A program made the position numbers and the translations under genes. The notes beneath the pieces were generated by a model. The model was given only the letters and a program-made list of their open reading frames with translations. It did not search any database and was not told the origin of the DNA. DNA of 28,859 bases. Origin: CAYGKP01 sp964350605. Its GTDB lineage: Bacteria; Bacteroidota; Bacteroidia; Cytophagales; JAAEPT01. This document shows, piece after piece, positions 8,394 through 15,803 of the stretch. The first letter of the stretch is position 1. Each line of letters opens with the position of its first letter. The stretch covers positions 1 to 28,859 of the forward strand of contig CAYGKP010000006.1 of assembly GCA_964350605.1 (NCBI GenBank), given 5' to 3'.

Positions 8394-9206
8394 ATGCAAG
8401 TCCTTTTGAAGATCGGCCAGAGACTGCGCGCCGCCGCAGGTCCGAGCTTGCTTTCCCTCCTCTTGCTTTGTGGGGCATTCACGCCCTTGGAGGTGCATGA
8501 TTCTCGGGTCCGGGTGGTAGTCATCGATGCAGGGCACGGTGGGCATGACCCCGGTGCCCTTGGCTATTCGCGTACCACAAAAGAAGCCCGTGTGGCGTTG
8601 GGAATCGCCCTGGAGTTGGGTGAAATGATCAAAAAAGAGATGCCCGGCGTCAAGGTAATCTACACCCGCTCGGACAACACGTTCATCGAACTGCACAAGC
8701 GCGCGGCGATCGCCAACGAGGCGGGGGCCGATTTGTTCATCTCGGTTCATTGCAATTCGGGCCCCTCGGCTGCCTACGGAACGGAGGTCTATGCCATGGG
8801 ATTGCACAAGGAAGAGGGAAATCTTGATGTGGCCAAGCGCGAGAACCAAGTGATCCTCATGGAGGACGATCACGAGGAAAACTACGGCGGCTACAACCCG
8901 AATTCGCCCATCGGCCACATCATCATGGCCAACTACCAGAGTGCCTACCTGCAAAACAGCCTGCGGTTCGCCAGCCAAGTGGACAAACGACTGGTTTCGA
9001 CCGCCGGTCGCCGCAGCCGCGGGGTGAAGCAAGCGGGTTTCCTAGTCCTGTGGAAAACCACGATGCCCAGCGTACTGGTTGAAACCGGTTTCATCTCGAA
9101 CAAGAACGAGGAGGCCTTCCTTTCGACCGAAAGCGGACAGACTAAAGTTGCACGCAGTATCTTCGAAGCACTGAAAGTCTACAAACAAGAGATGGAGCAG
9201 TTCTAG
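8394..9206 (+). CDS. N-acetylmuramoyl-L-alanine amidase (Amidase_3 family)
   Basis: A zinc hydrolase that cleaves the MurNAc-L-Ala bond of peptidoglycan during cell separation and wall turnover. 270 aa from the ATG at 8394; an in-frame ATG at 8325 is rejected because the signal segment sits right after 8394. The N-terminal hydrophobic segment (SLLSLLLLCGAFTPL, about 18-32) is a signal peptide or anchor. The motifs are VVIDAGHGGHDPGA (first Zn His), LFISVHCNS (second Zn His) and VLVETGFISN (catalytic Glu). A long insert between the motifs (MGLHKEEGNLDVAKRENQVI, then NPNSPIGHIIM) is what I recall from Bacteroidota AmiC-like enzymes. It is divergent from lptD and followed 24 bases later by an MCE gene, so it belongs to an envelope group. 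Confidence 0.95.
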   Translation: MQVLLKIGQRLRAAAGPSLLSLLLLCGAFTPLEVHDSRVRVVVIDAGHGGHDPGALGYSRTTKEARVALGIALELGEMIKKEMPGVKVIYTRSDNTFIELHKRAAIANEAGADLFISVHCNSGPSAAYGTEVYAMGLHKEEGNLDVAKRENQVILMEDDHEENYGGYNPNSPIGHIIMANYQSAYLQNSLRFASQVDKRLVSTAGRRSRGVKQAGFLVLWKTTMPSVLVETGFISNKNEEAFLSTESGQTKVARSIFEALKVYKQEMEQF

Positions 9207-9230
9207 CTGCTTCCGAACCAAGCCCTCCAC

Positions 9231-10436
9231 TTGCGCATCTCCAAAGAATTAAAAGTCGGCCTGCTCGTGGTCATTTGTGGGACGGTCCTCTACCTGGGGT
9301 TCGACTTCCTGAAAGGCCGCGACTTTTTTTCGACCGCCAAGAAGTACTACGTCGTCTATGACGACATCAAGGGCCTGACGGTCTCAAACCCTGTGGTGCT
9401 TCACGGGTACGCGGTGGGCCGTGTGGAAGAAATTCGCTTTGTGCCCGATTCGCGACACAAGTTGGTCGTGACCCTCAAGATCAATTCGGACGTTGTCTTG
9501 AACGATTCCACCGTTGCTGTGCTGGGCAGCCAAGACCTCTTGAGCGGGAAGGCCATCTTGCTTGAGTTGGGCAATGGCGGCCGAAAGCTGAAAACAGGTG
9601 ATACCCTGGTCTCGCAAATGGAGACCGGCGTGCTTGACAAGATTCAAGAGATCGCCGTGCCGGTCATCGACCAGGCCGGGCAGCTCATCACCAACGTGAA
9701 TGACATTTTTGCCGACGGCGGCGCAGAGGACATTAAGGGCATCCTTTCGGACCTCAACGAGACGATGGGCAGCCTCAAGCGGACCATGTACATGATCGAA
9801 GGGGGCGTACGCGACAACCGCCGAAAAGTGGACAGCTTGATCGCCACTTACACCGACTTGGGCAACCAACTGCGCTACACGGTCGCCAAGGCCAAACCCC
9901 TGATGGACAAGCTGAACATGTTTGCCGATTCACTCAACTCGGCAGACTTGAAGGGCACGCTGGTCGAAGCTCGCAAGACGGTTGATCAACTCAACGGCTT
10001 GTTATCCAAAGTCAACAACGGCGAGGGCACGATGGGCCAACTGGTCAACGACAAGCGGTTGTATGAGAACCTCAACGCTACGGTCGAAGACCTCGACTAC
10101 TTGGTCACTGATTTGCAGGCCAACCCCAAACGCTACGTACACGTATCGGTCTTCGGCGGGGGCGACAAAAGCAAAGGGCCGGATGTCAAGCGTGTCTCGC
10201 CAAGGCAAATCAAAGATCAAATCACCGTGCAGTTCAACCAGGATGTGCCGAAAGGGACCGAGTTTGTGCTCTATCGGGTGGAGGACGACTTGATTTTGAA
10301 ACTCACAGAGGTGACTATCAAGAAGGAGGAAGCCACCATCCTCTTGCCGCCCGAGGTGACCAACCAGGGGAGCTACCTGCTCAAAATTCGCTGGGCGAAG
10401 GACCAGCACGTTGAGGAGATCTACATCGACCGTTAG
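9231..10436 (+). CDS. mlaD: MCE/MlaD-family lipid-transport substrate-binding protein
   Basis: A 401 aa membrane-anchored protein of the MCE family, the periplasmic lipid-binding part of Mla-type ABC transporters that move phospholipids between the membranes. The TTG at 9231 starts directly before the transmembrane helix (KVGLLVVICGTVLYLGFDFL, about 8-27). The MCE domain spans about 37-113 (VYDDIKGLTVSNPVVLHGYA, GRVEEI). A long helical, coiled-coil-like stretch follows (about 130-290), and a beta-rich C-terminal tail (about 310-401). No permease or ATPase (mlaE/mlaF) lies next to it here. The gene symbol is by family; the TTG start is inferred. Confidence 0.88.
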   Translation: MRISKELKVGLLVVICGTVLYLGFDFLKGRDFFSTAKKYYVVYDDIKGLTVSNPVVLHGYAVGRVEEIRFVPDSRHKLVVTLKINSDVVLNDSTVAVLGSQDLLSGKAILLELGNGGRKLKTGDTLVSQMETGVLDKIQEIAVPVIDQAGQLITNVNDIFADGGAEDIKGILSDLNETMGSLKRTMYMIEGGVRDNRRKVDSLIATYTDLGNQLRYTVAKAKPLMDKLNMFADSLNSADLKGTLVEARKTVDQLNGLLSKVNNGEGTMGQLVNDKRLYENLNATVEDLDYLVTDLQANPKRYVHVSVFGGGDKSKGPDVKRVSPRQIKDQITVQFNQDVPKGTEFVLYRVEDDLILKLTEVTIKKEEATILLPPEVTNQGSYLLKIRWAKDQHVEEIYIDR

Positions 10437-10489
10437 GCGCGGGAATACCCCAAGGAACCCCCAAGGCCCTCAAGTGGTTACAGCTACCA

Positions 10490-11462
10490 ATGAACCCCAA
10501 AGAACTTTCGGCGCTCATCTCACTGCTCGACGACACGGATCGCGAAGTCCTAGCCCACGTCGAGCAGAAGATCGTTTCGCTGGGGGAGGGGATCATTCCG
10601 CTACTGGAAACCCAATGGGAACAGCAGTTCGACCCGAACGTTCAGCGCCGCATTGAGGAGTTGATTCATTCCTTGCAACTCGAGGGCCTAACGCGCCGCT
10701 TGCTGCAATGGAAAGACGAGGGTGCCCTGGACCTGATGGAAGGCATGTGGCTGGTGAACACCTACCAGTACCCCGATGTCGACCGGGGCGTGCTCGAGAA
10801 GCACCTTGCTCCGATTCTAAGCGAAGCGAAACAGGAAGTGGACCGCACGGCTGCACCACTAGAACAGGTCAAGCAACTCAACCGCGTGTTGTACGAGCGA
10901 TTCAAATTCGCGGCCAACACCAAGAATTTCCATTCGCCTGCCAACTCGATGCTGGGTGCTGTGCTAGAAAGCAAGCGTGGAAACCCCATCTCGCTGTGCG
11001 TAGTCTACCTGATGGTAGCGCGTCACCTGGAAATGCCCGTCTATGGGGTCAACCTGCCGAACCTGTTTGTTCTGACCTATCGCCAGGATGGCACGCAGTT
11101 CTACGTCAACGCCTTCAACAAGGGCCTGATCTTCTCGAAGACCGACATTGACAGCTACATCAGCCACCTGAACCTCGAGAAGCTGCCGACGTTTTACGAG
11201 CCCTGCTCGAACCTCGAGATCATCCACCGCACGACCGCCTCGTTCTTCGGCCAGGCGGCGCGCCTGGGGGGCCTGGCGGCGTCCAGCGCGCCGCCGCAGC
11301 TGGACGCCCTCTACGAGTACGGCCTGGCCGTGGGGCACGCCNNNNNNNNNNTACCTCGAGATCATCCACCGGGTGCTGCGCAATTTGATCGTCTCGTTCG
11401 AGCGCATTGGCGAGACCGACCGCGTGGAGGAAATCCAGGGATTACTCACGGCCCTCTCCTGA
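10490..11462 (+). CDS. SirB1/transglutaminase-like protein, interrupted by an assembly join
   Basis: A Bacteroidota member of the SirB1 transglutaminase-like family (function unknown). It starts at the ATG at 10490 with a helical N-terminal part. The conserved core follows (SPANSMLGAVLESKRGNPIS, VVYLMVARHLEMPVYGVNLP, NLFVLTY, FYVNAFNKGLIFSKTDIDSY), then FYEPCSNLEIIHR. There the reading changes to an unrelated G+C-rich segment, ten N follow, and the true C-terminus resumes (LEIIHRVLRNLIVSFERIGE, then VEEIQGLLTALS) to a TGA at 11460-11462. Deleting 11211-11352 restores a continuous frame reading NLEIIHRVLRNL, as the family has it. The break is therefore an assembly fault, not a real frameshift. 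The usual GHFLL histidine motif of enterobacterial SirB1 reads NLFVL here, as I remember for Bacteroidota homologues. Confidence 0.85.
11211..11229 (+). repeat. 19-bp repeat, left copy, at the assembly junction
   Basis: The 19 bases encoding LEIIHR (ACCTCGAG through CACCG) occur here and again at 11353-11371 on the other side of the N run. To the left the sequence is genuine SirB1-like coding sequence; to the right it is foreign. This is the crossover point of the chimera. Confidence 0.95.
11230..11341 (+). other. Foreign polyprenyl-synthetase fragment inserted by chimeric assembly
   Basis: These 112 bases translate, in the frame of the upstream gene, to TTASFFGQAARLGGLAASSA and then PQLDALYEYGLAVGHA. 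That is the typical 'KTA-LF-AA-LGA...YG-LG-AFQ' region of trans-isoprenyl diphosphate synthases and does not fit the SirB1-like family. By my count about 79% of the bases are G or C, well above the neighbours. It is most likely the end of a contig extended into sequence from a different gene, probably of another organism in the sample. Confidence 0.85.
11342..11351. other. Assembly gap (ten N)
   Basis: A run of ten N, the usual placeholder for a scaffold join of unknown size. It shifts the reading frame of the interrupted gene artificially. Confidence 0.99.
11353..11371 (+). repeat. 19-bp repeat, right copy, at the assembly junction
   Basis: Identical to 11211-11229. The base before it differs: TAC (Tyr) here against AAC (Asn) on the left. 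YLEIIHR is what precedes the KTA motif in polyprenyl synthetases, so the right contig appears to begin in the other gene and cross back into the SirB1-like gene at this repeat. Confidence 0.95.
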
Positions 11463-11487
11463 AGGGAGGCAAACAAAGCTTTTGTAG

Positions 11488-11504
11488 GCTGACCCCAGGT
11501 CAGC
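11488..11504. terminator. Hairpin between convergent genes
   Basis: A perfect 7-bp stem (GCTGACC/GGTCAGC) with a 3-base loop (CCA) lies between the SirB1-like gene (stop at 11462) and the convergent redoxin gene, whose TGA stop (11500-11502) is inside the stem. No clean U-tract follows on either strand, so it is a possible bidirectional or weak terminator. Confidence 0.4.
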
Positions 11505-12093
11505 GAATCACGCAACCGATCGGGTTCCGCGTCTTGATGCGCGGTTTTTCGCCGACTAGCAGGCTGTCCAGTGCTTCGGGCACCAAGTTTTCATGGATGT
11601 CGGCGGGCAGTTGGGGGCTGTCGTCGATGGCGCCGAAGTAGCGGACCACATAGCCGCCATCCTCCCAGCGCAGCAAATAGGCCATCGGCGTTTTGAAGGC
11701 CCCAAAGCGGTGCGCTTGACCATAGGCCGTATCGATTAGCACTGTTCCGTCCAGTGGATTCTTGTCCAGAAACTGGCGCAGGTCGCGCCGAACGTTGGCC
11801 AGAGTATCTTCCTTGATGGCGGGCACCAGGTAGACCCACTTGACACCGATGAGGCCATATTGGCGTTCCATCTCGTGGAGGCGCGCGGTGTAGTAGGCTG
11901 TATAGGGGCAACGTGGGGAAAGAAAAATGATCGAAACGACCTCATCGCGCGGCTCGGCGTTCAAGCGAAACGAAATCGAATCGTTCAGCGTCGGCAACGT
12001 AAAGTCCTCGACCGTTTGGCCCAGGCGATAACGCTCTTGGGCCCAACCAAGGGCGGGCAGCACGAGCAAACACAGAAGAACGAGGCGACGCAT
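11500..12093 (-). CDS. Exported thioredoxin-fold protein (redoxin/AhpC-TSA type)
   Basis: 197 aa from the ATG at 12093; the open frame continues upstream, but the signal peptide (residues 1-19, ending GWAQ) fixes this start. The thioredoxin-fold domain has YRLGQTVEDFTLP at the start, a CPYT site at 62-65 (SPRCPYTAYYTARL) and a second cysteine at 194 near the C-terminus (NPIGCVIR). That pairing of CPxT with a terminal GC-I recalls a group of bacterial secreted redoxins; it differs from the CxxC of classical thioredoxins. The likely role is thiol-disulfide or peroxide chemistry in the periplasm; the substrate is unknown. The ATG overlaps the stop of the upstream phosphopantetheinyl transferase by one base (TAATG), so the two are co-translated. 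Confidence 0.85.
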   Translation of the reverse strand: MRRLVLLCLLVLPALGWAQERYRLGQTVEDFTLPTLNDSISFRLNAEPRDEVVSIIFLSPRCPYTAYYTARLHEMERQYGLIGVKWVYLVPAIKEDTLANVRRDLRQFLDKNPLDGTVLIDTAYGQAHRFGAFKTPMAYLLRWEDGGYVVRYFGAIDDSPQLPADIHENLVPEALDSLLVGEKPRIKTRNPIGCVIR

Positions 12094-12728
12094 TAGCGGG
12101 GAACCGTAAAGGTAAGGCAAAGCCCTTGCCAGAGCCGCGTGCGCAGGGGAATGTCCGTCCATTCGCCTGCGATCTGAATGCCACCCCTTAGTTCGCCCTC
12201 CCGCTCGCCGGGCAGGGCCCGAAGGTCGTTCTTCCAAGAAATCTGACCCTTGGTGTACCATTTGTAGAGGGCTTCCTTGGCGGTCCACAGTTGGCTGTGG
12301 CGTTCGACGTTGTCGCCCGCCCAAGTGGCTTCCTCGTCCGAGAGCATGCGAGAGGCCACCTTGAAGAGCCGTTCGTGCGGACGTTGAAGGTCGATGCCGA
12401 TGGGGCCGCTGGGGTGCAGGTAGACCCCCGCAAACTCCTCGCTGTGGGTGATTGAGAGGGCCCAGTCGCCAGGGATGGGAATGGCCTCGCCGTAGCGGCC
12501 CATTCGCGTACCCTCGTGGGTCTGGGTCAACTCGTCTTTCATCTGAGCCAACAGTGCCCGCGCGCCCAGCCACTGGCGGCGGCGTTTTGGGTGCCAGTCC
12601 TTGGCACCCTGGTCCCAGCGCGACTGGTCGAGCGGTGCAATGAGTGGAACCAGGTCTTGTTCCTCTTCTTCAATGCGCCAGAGGCCGATGACCCCCGCGC
12701 CTTCGTCCCAACGTTGAGCAAGCGGCAT
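12093..12728 (-). CDS. 4'-phosphopantetheinyl transferase superfamily protein
   Basis: Transfers the phosphopantetheine arm from CoA to a serine of acyl- or peptidyl-carrier proteins. At 211 aa it fits the Sfp-type family. The magnesium-binding motif is IGIDLQ (about 131-136) and the second motif is WTAKEALYKW (about 165-174), with ALSITHSEEFAGV before them. The N-terminal half is poorly conserved, as is usual. No polyketide or peptide synthase is nearby, so the substrate is probably the fatty-acid ACP or a carrier protein elsewhere. It precedes the redoxin gene in a TAATG overlap and is divergent from the WD40 gene across 71 bp, where TACATTCG (12747-12754, minus strand) is a one-mismatch -7 box. 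Confidence 0.9.
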   Translation of the reverse strand: MPLAQRWDEGAGVIGLWRIEEEEQDLVPLIAPLDQSRWDQGAKDWHPKRRRQWLGARALLAQMKDELTQTHEGTRMGRYGEAIPIPGDWALSITHSEEFAGVYLHPSGPIGIDLQRPHERLFKVASRMLSDEEATWAGDNVERHSQLWTAKEALYKWYTKGQISWKNDLRALPGEREGELRGGIQIAGEWTDIPLRTRLWQGLCLTFTVPR

Positions 12729-12799
12729 GGAATTCGTAGTTTGTCACGAATGTACGCCGCTCGAACGTACCACCCCGAACCCAGGCCCCTCCTTTCGGC

Positions 12800-13711
12800 A
12801 TGATGGGCATTCAAGTGCAAAAACGCGCCACACTGCGTGGCCATACCGACGCGGGCTTCGTCCTCGAGCGAAGCCCAGAGGCAAGCCATTGTTTTTCTGC
12901 GGGCGGGGATGGAATGATCGTCGATTGGGATTTGAACGAGGCGGCCAACGGGAAGATGCTCGCGAAGGTCGATGCGTCGGTGTACGCCTTGCGTTACGAA
13001 CCGCGCCGCAACTGGCTGCTCGTCGGGCAAAACTTCGAGGGGGTTCATGCCATCGACCTGAGTACCCGCGAGGTGGTCATGTCCAGCAAGCTGACCACCT
13101 CGGCCATTTTCGACATCCAAGTCTTCGGCGAACGGGCCTACATCGCCTGCGGAGACGGGGAACTCATCGTCCTTGAACTGGAAAAATTCACAACCCTGGC
13201 TCGCTTGCGCGCCAGTACGGAAAGTGCTCGTTGCATCGCCATCCACCCCGAAGGGGATCAATGGGCCGTGGGCTTTTCCGACCATCACATCCGGGTGCTG
13301 GGCATCGACGACAACAAGCTGCAAGCTGAGTGGAAAGCCCATGAAAATTCCGTCTTCACCTTGGTCTACACGCCAGATGGTGGCCGCCTCTTGAGCGGCA
13401 GCCGCGATGCGCACCTCAAGTCCTGGCGCACCGATTCGAACCAGTTGGATCAGTCGGTTGCCGCCCACATGTATGCCCTCAATCACTTGACGTTTTCGCC
13501 CGATGGGCGGCACCTGGCCACCGCTTCGATGGACAAATCGGTCAAAGTGTGGAGAACTTCCGACCTCAAACTGCTCAAAGTGCTCGATAAAGCACGTCAC
13601 GCTGGCCACGGAACCTCGGTGAATCGCGTACTTTGGGATGTGGCGTCCGGCTGGCTGGTCAGTGCCAGCGACGACCGCACACTTTCGCTCTGGGACATTG
13701 CCTTCGAATGA
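12800..13711 (+). CDS. WD40-repeat beta-propeller protein
   Basis: A 303 aa protein with no signal peptide, so probably cytoplasmic. It consists of about seven WD40-like blades: SAGGDGMIVDWDL, LSGSRDAHLKSWR, ATASMDKSVKVWR and VSASDDRTLSLWD are clear GH...WD-type repeats, and the two or three in the middle are degenerate. That is enough for one closed propeller, which is usually a protein-interaction platform. The start is ATG 12800 or the next codon, 12803. Its stop overlaps the ATG of the DivIVA-domain gene (ATGA at 13708-13711), so the two are probably made together and may act together. Ligand and partner are unknown. Confidence 0.92.
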   Translation: MMGIQVQKRATLRGHTDAGFVLERSPEASHCFSAGGDGMIVDWDLNEAANGKMLAKVDASVYALRYEPRRNWLLVGQNFEGVHAIDLSTREVVMSSKLTTSAIFDIQVFGERAYIACGDGELIVLELEKFTTLARLRASTESARCIAIHPEGDQWAVGFSDHHIRVLGIDDNKLQAEWKAHENSVFTLVYTPDGGRLLSGSRDAHLKSWRTDSNQLDQSVAAHMYALNHLTFSPDGRHLATASMDKSVKVWRTSDLKLLKVLDKARHAGHGTSVNRVLWDVASGWLVSASDDRTLSLWDIAFE

Positions 13712-14517
13712 AGATTACCCCGCTAGAAATTCGCCAACAAGACTTCGCCAAGGCCCTTCGGGGTTATGACAAGGACGAAGTTCACGCGTTTTTGATGTCG
13801 CTGTCGGGCGAGTGGGAACGCTTGCTCGACGAGAACAAGGAATTGGCCCGCCAACTGGATTCGGCCCGCCGCGACGTCGAGCGCCTGCGCGATGTCGAGA
13901 ACTCCCTGTTCAAGACCCTGAAGACCGCCGAGGACACAGGGGCCAATATGCTTGAGCAAGCCCGCAAGACCGCCGAGTTGCAGCTGCGCGAAACGCAGAT
14001 GAATTCCGAGGCCATGCTGTCCGATGCGCGCCAGCAGGCCAAAGCCATTTTGGAGGAAGCCGAAGTGAAGGCCCGCCAGACGATGGGCGAGCTGCGCGAC
14101 CAAATCGAGAAGACCGAAACCGAGTACCGCGCCCTCGAGGAACGCAAGCAGCAAATGCTTTTCAGCCTGCGCAGCCTGGCGAACGAAACCCTTGACCGGG
14201 TCGAGCGCTTCAAGGCCGAGGACCATGCCGCCCAGGATCGGTTCCAGGTCCAAAAGAAGGAGACCAATTGGGCGCCCAAAGGCGAGTTGAAGGAAGTGGA
14301 AGTGCCCAAGCAGTCCGAGCCCGTCAGTCTCCCCACGCCCAAAAAAGAAGAAGAGCCGAAAGCCAAGGCAACCCCAACGCCTGAGCCACCGAAAGGTGAG
14401 CCCAAAGCTGAGCCTACGCCCGAATCAGAATCGAAAGCCGAGGCCAAGCCAGAGGAAGAAACTCAGCCCCAGCCCCGAAAGTCGGGCGGCAGCTTTTTTG
14501 ACAACCTCGACGACTAG
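13708..14517 (+). CDS. DivIVA-domain coiled-coil protein
   Basis: 269 aa from the ATG at 13708, overlapping the WD40 stop. A longer frame from 13633 would run inside the WD40 gene and is rejected. The N-terminal DivIVA domain (residues 1-30: MKITPLEIRQQDF, GYDKDEVHAFL) is the part that binds curved membrane in Gram-positive DivIVA. A long coiled coil follows to about 175, then a low-complexity tail rich in Lys, Glu and Pro (about 185-255), and a short conserved end (GGSFFDNLDD). In Bacteroidota such proteins are common but little studied; a role in cell-pole or division organisation is inferred from the domain only. Confidence 0.9.
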   Translation: MKITPLEIRQQDFAKALRGYDKDEVHAFLMSLSGEWERLLDENKELARQLDSARRDVERLRDVENSLFKTLKTAEDTGANMLEQARKTAELQLRETQMNSEAMLSDARQQAKAILEEAEVKARQTMGELRDQIEKTETEYRALEERKQQMLFSLRSLANETLDRVERFKAEDHAAQDRFQVQKKETNWAPKGELKEVEVPKQSEPVSLPTPKKEEEPKAKATPTPEPPKGEPKAEPTPESESKAEAKPEEETQPQPRKSGGSFFDNLDD

Positions 14518-14522
14518 CGGCC

Positions 14523-14876
14523 ATGTGGGTGCACCTGGATCGAATGGTGTTTCACAGCCTGCACGGCGTGAACCCCGAGGAGCGAGTGGTCGGTCGTCGG
14601 TTTGAGATCAACCTGTCGGTCGAAGTGGAAGACCCCACAGGCATCTTGGAAGACAAATTGGAGGAGACTGTTGACTACGCGGCACTGTATCGCATCGTCT
14701 CAGAAGTGGCGGGTCGGCCGCAGTATTTGCTCGAAACCATTGCCCAGAAGATTGCCCTGCGCGTGAACGCTGAAAGCGACAAGGTGCTGCGCAGCCGCGT
14801 GGAAGTCTCGAAGCTCGACCCGCCGCTGGGGGGGCTTTGCGAGCGGGCCCGGGTGGTGCTCGAAGTGTCGGCCTAG
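14523..14876 (+). CDS. folB: Dihydroneopterin aldolase
   Basis: Converts 7,8-dihydroneopterin to 6-hydroxymethyl-7,8-dihydropterin and glycolaldehyde in folate synthesis. 117 aa, the standard length. Family features: the N-terminal strand and loop FHSLHGVNPEERVVGRRFEI (with the pterin-site Glu), the middle motif ETVDYAALYRIV, the LLETIAQKIA helix and a C-terminal lysine motif VSKLDPPLGG in place of the more usual VxKPxAP. It starts 5 bases after the DivIVA-gene stop, so it is in the same transcription unit. The downstream gene is convergent, 7 bp away. Confidence 0.93.
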   Translation: MWVHLDRMVFHSLHGVNPEERVVGRRFEINLSVEVEDPTGILEDKLEETVDYAALYRIVSEVAGRPQYLLETIAQKIALRVNAESDKVLRSRVEVSKLDPPLGGLCERARVVLEVSA

Positions 14877-14883
14877 GATCAAC

Positions 14884-15204
14884 CTAGGATTGGGCCAGTT
14901 CGGTTTCGTCGACGAAAGCGAAGCCGCGTTCCTGGTCCGTCTCAATGAAGTCGACCGCTTGGCCCATCAGGAACATCAAATCTTTTCGGGCGATGTACAC
15001 CGCCAAGGGTCCCAGCGCATAGGCCCGGTCGCCCTCTTTCTCCGTATCGAATCCGATCACAAAACTGACCCCTGCGCAGCCCGCACCGCCCCTTGTGCCC
15101 AAGCGAAGGCCATAGCCCTCCGGCAGTTTTCCACCCGCCTGCAAGGCCAAAAGTTCGGCCGCGGCGCGCTCGGAGATGCGAACGGGAAGGGTTTGTGCGT
15201 TCAT
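14884..15204 (-). CDS. HesB/IscA-like protein lacking the C-terminal CGC motif
   Basis: A 106 aa protein of the HesB/IscA (A-type iron-sulfur carrier) fold: VRISERAAAELLAL, GYGLRLGTRGGAGCAGVSF, FVIGFD, ARKDLMFLMGQAVDFIE. Canonical members use three cysteines, one in the GGGCSG loop and a CGC near the C-terminus. Only the first survives (Cys43); the protein ends FAFVDETELAQS with no further cysteine. It therefore cannot bind a cluster as IscA does by itself, and may have a different role. The start is ATG 15204; an in-frame ATG at 15246 would add 14 residues. It is convergent with folB and divergent from the next gene. Confidence 0.85.
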   Translation of the reverse strand: MNAQTLPVRISERAAAELLALQAGGKLPEGYGLRLGTRGGAGCAGVSFVIGFDTEKEGDRAYALGPLAVYIARKDLMFLMGQAVDFIETDQERGFAFVDETELAQS

Positions 15205-15280
15205 CTGGGCAGAACAGGTCAGGGGAACGCCCGGTTCCCCGCCCATTTCGTAGCTTCGTGACCCCTAAGATCAGAAACCA

Positions 15281-15802
15281 ATGGAACATCTCTGGCCCCT
15301 GCTGTACGTCTTGTTGCCCTCCGCGGCTGTCATGCTTGGCATGTACCTGACCGCGCGCTCCTTCCTCGCGAAGGATTTCGAGCGCAAACTCGTGGAGTTC
15401 AAGACCAAAAGTCAGGAAACCGTCCTGCCTCTGCGCCTGCAAGCCTACGAGCGCATTTGCCTCTATTTGGAACGCATTTCGCCCAATAACTTGGTGCCGC
15501 GTGCCAACACCGGCGGCATGAAAGTCGCCGAGCTGCACTCGGTCATTTTGGGCATGGTTCGCGAGGAATTCAACCACAACCTGAGCCAACAGGTGTACAT
15601 GAGCGATGCGGTTTGGCAGGAAGTCAAAAAGGCCATGAATGAAGTGATCGGTTTGGTCAATTCGGCGGCGGAAGGCATCGACCGCGAGGCGAATGGCCTG
15701 GAACTGGTCCGCGCGATTTTCGATCGGATGGTTCAGTACCCCGAGGACCCCACTCAGCCTGCGCTTCGCGCCGCGAAGTCGGAGGTGCAGAAGATTTTCT
15801 AG
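15281..15802 (+). CDS. Conserved membrane-anchored protein of unknown function
   Basis: A 173 aa protein with one N-terminal transmembrane helix (about 5-25, LWPLLYVLLPSAAVMLGMYL) followed by a soluble, mostly helical domain. It contains LPLRLQAYERICLYLERISP (about 48-67), MVREEFNHNLSQQVYMSD and AIFDRMVQYPED. I recognise it as a family seen widely in Bacteroidota next to housekeeping genes, but no function is known to me. It starts 76 bases from the divergent HesB-like gene, with TAGCTTCG (15251-15258) as a one-mismatch -7 box. Its stop is one base before the GTG start of pheA, suggesting a common transcript. Confidence 0.82.
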   Translation: MEHLWPLLYVLLPSAAVMLGMYLTARSFLAKDFERKLVEFKTKSQETVLPLRLQAYERICLYLERISPNNLVPRANTGGMKVAELHSVILGMVREEFNHNLSQQVYMSDAVWQEVKKAMNEVIGLVNSAAEGIDREANGLELVRAIFDRMVQYPEDPTQPALRAAKSEVQKIF

Positions 15803-15803
15803 C

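Noticed and set aside
11230..11341. A genuine polyprenyl synthetase gene or a domain fusion to the SirB1-like gene
   Set aside because: It is a 112-base fragment flanked by a 19-base duplication and N run; the flanks rejoin to an intact family protein when it is removed.
12539..13609. A 356-codon minus-strand frame opposite the WD40 gene
   Set aside because: The plus strand carries clear WD repeats; the antisense frame has no motif and also overlaps the PPTase gene.
13633..13707. An N-terminal extension of the DivIVA-domain protein
   Set aside because: These codons lie inside the WD40 gene and the conserved DivIVA start MKITPLEIRQ begins at 13708.
14290..14480. A DNA tandem repeat in the 3' part of the DivIVA-domain gene
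   Set aside because: The K/E/P codons are repetitive in amino-acid composition, but I see no regular repeated DNA unit.
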